The notes under the pieces: generated by a model
What the model was told of the DNA's origin: nothing
What the model saw: the letters and a program-made list of their open reading frames with translations, nothing else
The model's database searches: none
Source: Ancylobacter pratisalsi
GTDB lineage: Bacteria > Pseudomonadota > Alphaproteobacteria > Rhizobiales > Xanthobacteraceae
Reading direction: 5' to 3'
NCBI RefSeq assembly: GCF_010669125.1
Contig: NZ_CP048630.1
Location: 4,088,001 to 4,152,000 of the forward strand
Length of the DNA: 64,000 bases
Shown: positions 59,012 to 64,000 of the stretch, one piece after another
How the letters are laid out: each line of letters begins with the position of its first letter
Numbering within the stretch: position 1 is the first letter of the stretch
Position numbers and translations under genes: made by a program

Positions 59012-60418
59012 ATGTGGCTTTCTGCTACCGGGGGCAAGATCGTTGCATCTGCGGCGGTCGTGTTTGTGTTGAGTGCGCTTCCGGCTCGTTCCCAGACTCT
59101 GGAGCAGTCGCTTGTCGCCGCCTATTCGAACAATCCGACACTGAACTCCCAGCGTGCGGCGACCCGCGCGACGGATGAGTACGTGCCGATCGCGCTGTCG
59201 GGCTATCGCCCGCAGATATTCGGCAGCGCCTATGTCGGCATGCAGTGGGCCGAGACGCGCGTGGACGGCCGCTATGCGGCGTTGGCGGGCACTGGCACGG
59301 TCTCCAACAATCAGCTCTCTCCGTCAGGCGTCGGCGTCACGATCAGCCAGACGATCTACAACGGACTGAAGACCGCCAACTCCGTGCGGGGCGCCGAATC
59401 GCAGGTGAAAGGGCAGCGCGAATTGCTGCGTAACACCGAGCAGCTCGTCCTGCTCGATGCCGCCACCGCCTATATGAACGTGCTCCAGAACAAGGCGCTG
59501 CTTGAGCTGCAGCAGCAGAACCTGGAAGCCCTGCGCGAAGAGCTGCGCGCGGCCCGCGACCGTTTCTCGGTGGGTGAAATCACCCGTACCGACGTCGCGC
59601 AGGCCGAGGCGAGCGTTGCCAATGCCGAGAGCGAGCTCGCTCTCGCGCAGTCAAACCTCAATACCTCGAACGCCGTCTTTTTCCAGGTGATCGGTCTCAA
59701 GCCGACCAGCCTGAAGCCGGGCCGGCCGATCGACAACCTGCTGCCGAAGTCGATGGACCTGGCGGTCAAGGAAGGGCTGAGCCATCATCCGGCGGTGAAG
59801 GCGGCGGAGTTCGCGGTCGATGCCGCGCTCGCCAACGTCAAGGTTGCCGAAGCGGCGCTTTCGCCCTCGTTGACTTTGAACGGCTCGGCCTCGTCGGATT
59901 ACAACAGCTCGTCCAATGTCGAGCGCCAGACCTCGGCAGCGGTGGCACTGAACCTGTCCGTGCCCATTTATCAGGGCGGCGGCGAGTACGCCTCGATCCG
60001 GCAGAACAAGGAACTGCTGAGCCAGCAGCGCATCGAGGTCGATGTGAACCGCGATCAGGTGCGCGCGAATGTCGTGCAGTATTGGGGTGCGCTCGAAGCC
60101 GCCAAGGCGGCGATCGAATCGGCGCAGGCTTCAGTGGCTGCCAACGAAATCGCGCTTCGCGGTGTGCGTGAAGAATGGCGGGTCGGCCAGCGCACCACGC
60201 TTGACGTGCTGAACGCGCAGACCGCCCTGTTCGATGCCCGCGCCAGCCTCGTGATCGCCCAGCGCGATCGCGTGGTCGCCTCCTACGCCGTGCTGTCGGC
60301 GTCGGGCAATCTGGGCGCAAGCCGTCTTGGCCTCAAGGTCGCGCGGTACAATCCGCAGGTGCATTACAATCAGGTCCGTGACGCCTGGTTCGGCGTGCGC
60401 ACCCCCGGCGGCCAGTGA
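59012..60418 (+). CDS. tolC: TolC-family outer-membrane efflux protein
   Basis: The 468-residue protein has a signal peptide (GKIVASAAVVFVLSALPARS before QTLEQSL) and the TolC pattern of two long helical repeats: LEQSLVAAYSNNPTLNSQR near residue 30, LVLLDAATAYMNVLQNKALL near residue 148, and LEAAKAAIESAQASVAAN near residue 365. The final segment YNPQVHYNQVRDAWFGV is typical of alphaproteobacterial members. It forms a trimeric tunnel through the outer membrane used by type I secretion and multidrug pumps. The start ATG 59012 precedes the signal peptide. Two dyads in the upstream region suggest regulation. Confidence 0.93.
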   Translation: MWLSATGGKIVASAAVVFVLSALPARSQTLEQSLVAAYSNNPTLNSQRAATRATDEYVPIALSGYRPQIFGSAYVGMQWAETRVDGRYAALAGTGTVSNNQLSPSGVGVTISQTIYNGLKTANSVRGAESQVKGQRELLRNTEQLVLLDAATAYMNVLQNKALLELQQQNLEALREELRAARDRFSVGEITRTDVAQAEASVANAESELALAQSNLNTSNAVFFQVIGLKPTSLKPGRPIDNLLPKSMDLAVKEGLSHHPAVKAAEFAVDAALANVKVAEAALSPSLTLNGSASSDYNSSSNVERQTSAAVALNLSVPIYQGGGEYASIRQNKELLSQQRIEVDVNRDQVRANVVQYWGALEAAKAAIESAQASVAANEIALRGVREEWRVGQRTTLDVLNAQTALFDARASLVIAQRDRVVASYAVLSASGNLGASRLGLKVARYNPQVHYNQVRDAWFGVRTPGGQ

Positions 60419-60560
60419 GGTCCGGCTGGAGTCGCCGTCCACAGTCCTGAAGGTCTGTCGGCTTGGCGCGTCGCTTGGCGCAATGCCATATTCATGACTG
60501 TTAACAGGTGATTCGCGGTGTTTCGTGGATCGCACTGTTAACGCCGGTCACAACAATCGG

Positions 60561-61889
60561 ATGCAGCGCATGTCGGTGGGTGCGAGGGCCAGCGAACCGT
60601 CGATGGAGGAGATTCTCGCCTCCATCCGGCGGATTATCTCGGACGAGGTCGCGGGCGATCCTTCGCCGGCTGCTGCGCCGTCTCCGTCAAAGGCCGCGCG
60701 GGAGGTTGACGTCGCCCCCTCGCCGGAAGTTGCTGCTTCTCCCGAGAGCCGGGCGTCGGCCGCGACGTCTGATTCCGACGAGGACAACGCCCCCTCAAAC
60801 GACTCGAAAGCGCCGGACGTTGCCGCGTGGCGCCACGAGGACGGAGCTGCGATGCGTGGCTCCGCACGTTCGATCTCCGCTGGGGGTGGAACGGCCGGGC
60901 GACCGCGCAGTGCGGAGGCCGCCGCGCGCAGCTACGCACCTTCCGCGGCGCGCGCGGGGCAGGCGGTGGCCGGGCAGGCCTACTCAAGCTATGTGCCTGC
61001 AGGCCGCGTGCCGGCGTCCGACCCCTTCGCGGCCCGTTCGCGTGCGCTCGGATCGGCCCAGCCCGCCGAATCGCCGATGGCAACCAGCTCCGTGGCACTC
61101 GCCTCGGCTATGGCAGTGCCGGCCGACCGGGGCGGCGAGCCCGATGCCGACGAGGTCAAGGCCAATGAGGCGAGCGCCAACGAGGCGCTGGATCTCGATC
61201 GTCCCTTCACGTCGGCGCTGATCGATCTTGCTCTGGTCGAGCAAGCGGTGCAGGCCGAACTCGCTACCGTTGCCGAGGAAGCCGAGGCGTCCGTCCAGGC
61301 CCATGCCGCCGCTCAGGAGAGCCGCGACGCGGCTGTTCTCGATGCGCTCGCTCGGGACATGGCGTCGCAAGAGGCCGCTGTCACACCCGATTCTCTCGAA
61401 GCAGAGTCTGCCGCGGCAGACGGCTTCGAAGCCCGAACCACCACGGAGGCCGCAGATATGCAGGTGAACGCCAAGCCCACCGCCGTTCAGCGCCCCGCCG
61501 CCGAACACGCGGAAGAACGCCGCCCGATGGAGGCCCGTCCTGTTGACGCGCGGTCGCCCGAGACGCGTGCGGTCGAGGCTGGAGCGCCTTTCCCGCGCAC
61601 CTCGGAGCCTCGCCTTTCCGCGCCGCTGCGGACTGCCCAGGAAGCCGGGCCGGTCGCACCTCTCGATCCGGTGCGCGAGCGGCTGGTTTCGGGTGCTACG
61701 AACAGCGCAGTGTCGGCCGCCTTCGGTTCGCTGGCGCGTACCGTGGCCTCGAACTCGCGTACGGTCGACGATCTGGTGGCCGAGGCGATCCGTCCGATGC
61801 TGAAGGACTGGCTGGACGAGAACCTGCCGACGCTCGTGGAGCGCCTCGTGCGCGCCGAAATTGAGCGTGTCGCCCGTCAGGGTCAGTGA
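60561..61889 (+). CDS. PopZ-like DUF2497 protein with long disordered middle
   Basis: The 442-residue protein has a short N-terminal helix (EPSMEEILASIRRIISDE), about 330 residues of Ala/Glu/Pro-rich, acidic, low-complexity sequence, and a conserved C-terminal helical block (FGSLARTVASNSRTVDDLVA; EAIRPMLKDWLDENLPTLVE). This is the layout of PopZ and DUF2497 proteins, which form polar hubs in Alphaproteobacteria. The middle part is much longer than the 80-120 residues of Caulobacter PopZ. Start at ATG 60561 is uncertain; GTG 60525 and ATG 60570 are options. Its place between tolC and valS is the usual Rhizobiales order. Confidence 0.85.
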   Translation: MQRMSVGARASEPSMEEILASIRRIISDEVAGDPSPAAAPSPSKAAREVDVAPSPEVAASPESRASAATSDSDEDNAPSNDSKAPDVAAWRHEDGAAMRGSARSISAGGGTAGRPRSAEAAARSYAPSAARAGQAVAGQAYSSYVPAGRVPASDPFAARSRALGSAQPAESPMATSSVALASAMAVPADRGGEPDADEVKANEASANEALDLDRPFTSALIDLALVEQAVQAELATVAEEAEASVQAHAAAQESRDAAVLDALARDMASQEAAVTPDSLEAESAAADGFEARTTTEAADMQVNAKPTAVQRPAAEHAEERRPMEARPVDARSPETRAVEAGAPFPRTSEPRLSAPLRTAQEAGPVAPLDPVRERLVSGATNSAVSAAFGSLARTVASNSRTVDDLVAEAIRPMLKDWLDENLPTLVERLVRAEIERVARQGQ

Positions 61890-62235
61890 CGCGGCCCGCC
61901 GTGCCGGATTGGGCGCTGTGACCTGGTGGGACCTGTCCGGGTCGATTCGGGATGCGGCGCCCGGACCGTGACGCCATTTCCTCTTCAACTGAATGTGCCA
62001 TTGAAGCGCCGTCGGTTCTTTGGTGGCTCGGCGTGCGGGATACTCTCCCGTGCGGCCCGCAATGCCGTGGCACCTTCCCGAGTGCCTGTCACCGACGCGT
62101 GTCTCGCGAGGCCCCCGATCTGGTTTTCTGGCGCGAAACGGCGCCTAAGAGTGTCGCGATGGGCGTCGCGAGTTGACTTGAGCGACGGGCTCCGCTTTCT
62201 CTCGCACCCGTTCCAATCGAGGTGCCGGAGCCATC
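61890..62235. other. 346-base gap between popZ-like gene and valS
   Basis: No gene is supported here. A possible -35 box TTGACT lies about 62 bases before the valS start, without a clear -10. I see no tRNA, riboswitch or strong hairpin. The open frames that cross it are out of frame with valS and have no ribosome site. Confidence 0.55.
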
Positions 62236-64000
62236 ATGCTCGACAACAGGTTCGATCCCGCTGCCGTTGAAGACCGTATCTACCAGGCCTGGGTGGATGC
62301 GGAGGCGTTCAAGGGCGGGCGTGCTGACAGGTCGGGCGCCGAGCCCTATTGCATCGTCATTCCGCCGCCGAACGTGACCGGCTCGCTCCATATGGGGCAT
62401 GCGCTGAACAACACGTTGCAGGACATTCTCTGCCGCTTCGAGCGGATGCGCGGCAAGGACGTGCTCTGGCAGGTCGGCACCGACCATGCCGGAATCGCGA
62501 CCCAGATGGTGGTCGAGCGCCAGCTCGCGGAGCGCCAGCTTCCCGGCCGTCGCGAGATGGGCCGCGCCGCCTTCCTCAAGCGTGTCTGGGAATGGAAAGA
62601 GGAATCGGGCGGGACGATCATCAACCAGCTGCGCAAGCTGGGTGCCTCGTGCGACTGGTCGCGCGAGCGCTTCACCATGGATGAAGGGCTGTCCCGCGCC
62701 GTCCTCAAGGTGTTTGTCCGGCTCTATAAGGAAGGGCTGATCTACAAGGACAAGCGCCTGGTCAACTGGGACCCCAAGTTCCAGTCCGCCATCTCCGATC
62801 TTGAAGTCCTGCAGGTCGAGGTGAAGGGCAGCCTCTGGCACTTCCGCTACCCGCTGGACGGCGGCGTGACCTACGAGCACCCCGTTGCCTTCGACGAGAA
62901 TGGCCAGCCCTACGAGTTCGAGACGCGCGACTATATCGTCGTCGCGACCACCCGGCCGGAGACCATGCTGGGCGACACCGCGGTCGCGGTGCACCCGGAA
63001 GATCCGCGCTATCAGGGTCTGGTTGCGGCCAAGGCCATGGTCCGCCTGCCGCTGGTCGGCCGGCTGATTCCGATCGTGGCCGATGAATATTCCGACCCGA
63101 CCAAGGGGACGGGCGCGGTGAAGATCACGCCCGCGCATGACTTCAACGATTTCGAGGTCGGCCGGCGGCACAACCTGCCGATGATCAACGTGCTCGACGC
63201 CGAGGCGCGCCTGACGCTGGTTGGCAATGGCGAGTTCCTCGACGGCGCGCAGTCCGGTCCCGAGCTTGATGTCGTGCTTGCTCTCGATGGCCAGAGCCGC
63301 GAGGCCGCGCGCAAGGCGATCGTCGCATTGATGGAGGAGCGCGAGCTGCTCGACGCGATCGAGCCGCACACCCACATGGTGCCCCATGGCGACCGCTCGA
63401 ATTTGGTGATCGAGCCTTGGCTCACCGACCAGTGGTATGTGGATGCGCACACGCTCGCGCAGCCTGCACTCGCCGCGGTGCGCGAGGGAGAGACCACTTT
63501 CGTTCCCAAGAACTGGGAGAAGACCTATTTCGAATGGCTGGAGAACATCCAGCCCTGGTGTATTTCGCGCCAGCTCTGGTGGGGGCACCAGATCCCGGCG
63601 TGGTACGGGCCCGACGGGACGGTTTTCGTTGAGGAGAGCGAGGAAGAGGCGGTCGCCGCCGCTCTCGCCCATTGCGTCCAGACCGGCATCATCACGGACG
63701 CCGAGGCCAAGGATCTGGCCGCGAACCCGGACAAGCGCGCGGCGCTCATCACCCGCGACGAGGACGTGCTCGATACCTGGTTCTCCTCCGCGCTGTGGCC
63801 GTTTTCGACCCTTGGCTGGCCGGACGAGACGGCGGAGCTGAAACGGTTCTACCCGACCTCGGTGCTGATCACCGGCTTCGACATCATCTTCTTCTGGGTC
63901 GCCCGGATGATGATGATGGGGCTGCATTTCATGGACGGCGACGTGCCGTTCAAGGACGTCTACATCCACGCCCTCGTCCGTGACGAGAAGGGCGCCAAGA
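62236..64000 (+). CDS. valS: Valyl-tRNA synthetase, N-terminal part (cut by window end)
   Basis: The frame from ATG 62236 runs off the right edge, giving about 588 residues. The class I signature HIGH occurs as HMGH in [16 protein letters not shown] near residue 45; [20 protein letters not shown] and the editing region [20 protein letters not shown] follow, and the catalytic region [16 protein letters not shown] lies near residue 440. The KMSKS loop lies beyond the window. The assignment to ValS rather than IleS or LeuS rests on the ValS-typical [10 protein letters not shown] and the order of editing motifs. It is the last gene of the pcm-tolC-popZ-valS row. Confidence 0.95.
   Translation, partial: MLDNRFDPAAVEDRIYQAWVDAEAFKGGRADRSGAEPYCIVIPPPNVTGSLHMGHALNNTLQDILCRFERMRGKDVLWQVGTDHAGIATQMVVERQLAERQLPGRREMGRAAFLKRVWEWKEESGGTIINQLRKLGASCDWSRERFTMDEGLSRAVLKVFVRLYKEGLIYKDKRLVNWDPKFQSAISDLEVLQVEVKGSLWHFRYPLDGGVTYEHPVAFDENGQPYEFETRDYIVVATTRPETMLGDTAVAVHPEDPRYQGLVAAKAMVRLPLVGRLIPIVADEYSDPTKGTGAVKITPAHDFNDFEVGRRHNLPMINVLDAEARLTLVGNGEFLDGAQSGPELDVVLALDGQSREAARKAIVALMEERELLDAIEPHTHMVPHGDRSNLVIEPWLTDQWYVDAHTLAQPALAAVREGETTFVPKNWEKTYFEWLENIQPWCISRQLWWGHQIPAWYGPDGTVFVEESEEEAVAAALAHCVQTGIITDAEAKDLAANPDKRAALITRDEDVLDTWFSSALWPFSTLGWPDETAELKRFYPTSVLITGFDIIFFWVARMMMMGLHFMDGDVPFKDVYIHALVRDEKGAK

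Noticed and set aside
62089..63969. A 626-residue antisense frame over valS
   Set aside because: It mirrors the codons of valS, whose HIGH motif and editing region are plain. No independent support was found.
1..64000. CRISPR array, prophage or insertion sequence
   Set aside because: No spaced direct repeats, integrase, transposase or terminal inverted repeats were seen anywhere in the window.

Overview
The window reads as a high-GC alphaproteobacterial chromosome, most likely Hyphomicrobiales and probably a Xanthobacteraceae-like organism (Ancylobacter, Starkeya or Xanthobacter type). That placement is an inference from gene content and order: pcm, tolC, popZ-like DUF2497 and valS in one row; cysE, DUF3126 and a gamma carbonic anhydrase; a trifunctional PutA; and a FixJ-style two-component pair. 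I see no rRNA, CRISPR array, insertion sequence, prophage or plasmid functions. The genome is densely coded, and most long antisense frames are high-GC shadows.

Bases 1-13900 hold a catabolic and uptake region. It has two HpaB-family flavin-dependent monooxygenases (the first cut by the window edge), a MarR regulator divergent from the second, an aspartoacylase-family amidohydrolase, an amino-acid-type ABC importer whose permease and ATPase are one polypeptide, an XRE-cupin regulator, and the operon hyuA-hyuB-M20 peptidase-SDR. Inverted ATGCAA/TTGCAT sites lie both in front of the solute-binding protein gene and between the XRE-cupin gene and hyuA. They suggest one regulator controls uptake and breakdown of the same compound, probably a cyclic amide or N-heterocycle. 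The substrate is not identifiable from sequence.

Bases 14000-24000 hold a Kef-type cation antiporter with a DUF924 gene, a TetR-cupin pair, Dps, a membrane protein, a histidine kinase/FixJ regulator/orphan receiver set, an AraC regulator and a chloroperoxidase-like hydrolase. Bases 24000-33100 hold PutA, a luciferase-like monooxygenase, a DMT exporter, a LysR regulator divergent from a small SMR transporter, and an FAD monooxygenase beside a small zinc-binding protein.

Bases 33300-46000 are mostly housekeeping: hydrolase, cysE, DUF3126, gamma carbonic anhydrase, transglutaminase-like peptidase, rhomboid, CBS protein, folE-hisI, an Fe-S scaffold-like protein, yidD, thrS and an outer-membrane barrel. 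Bases 46100-54700 are signalling-rich. A receiver-PP2C phosphatase, a hybrid kinase, a DivK-like receiver and a Na/Pi-type transporter face an opposite-strand set of NCS2 permease, STAS protein and RsbW-like ATPase. The permease carries a C-terminal ATPase-like domain resembling the RsbW-like partner, so this may be a partner-switching circuit coupled to a transporter.

Bases 54700-64000 hold a gene-poor patch at the 3' end of tRNA-Asn with a 56-residue ORF, an MsbA-like ABC exporter, tRNA-Cys, and the pcm-tolC-popZ-valS row, with valS running off the window. All function calls rest on reading motifs, not on database searches.
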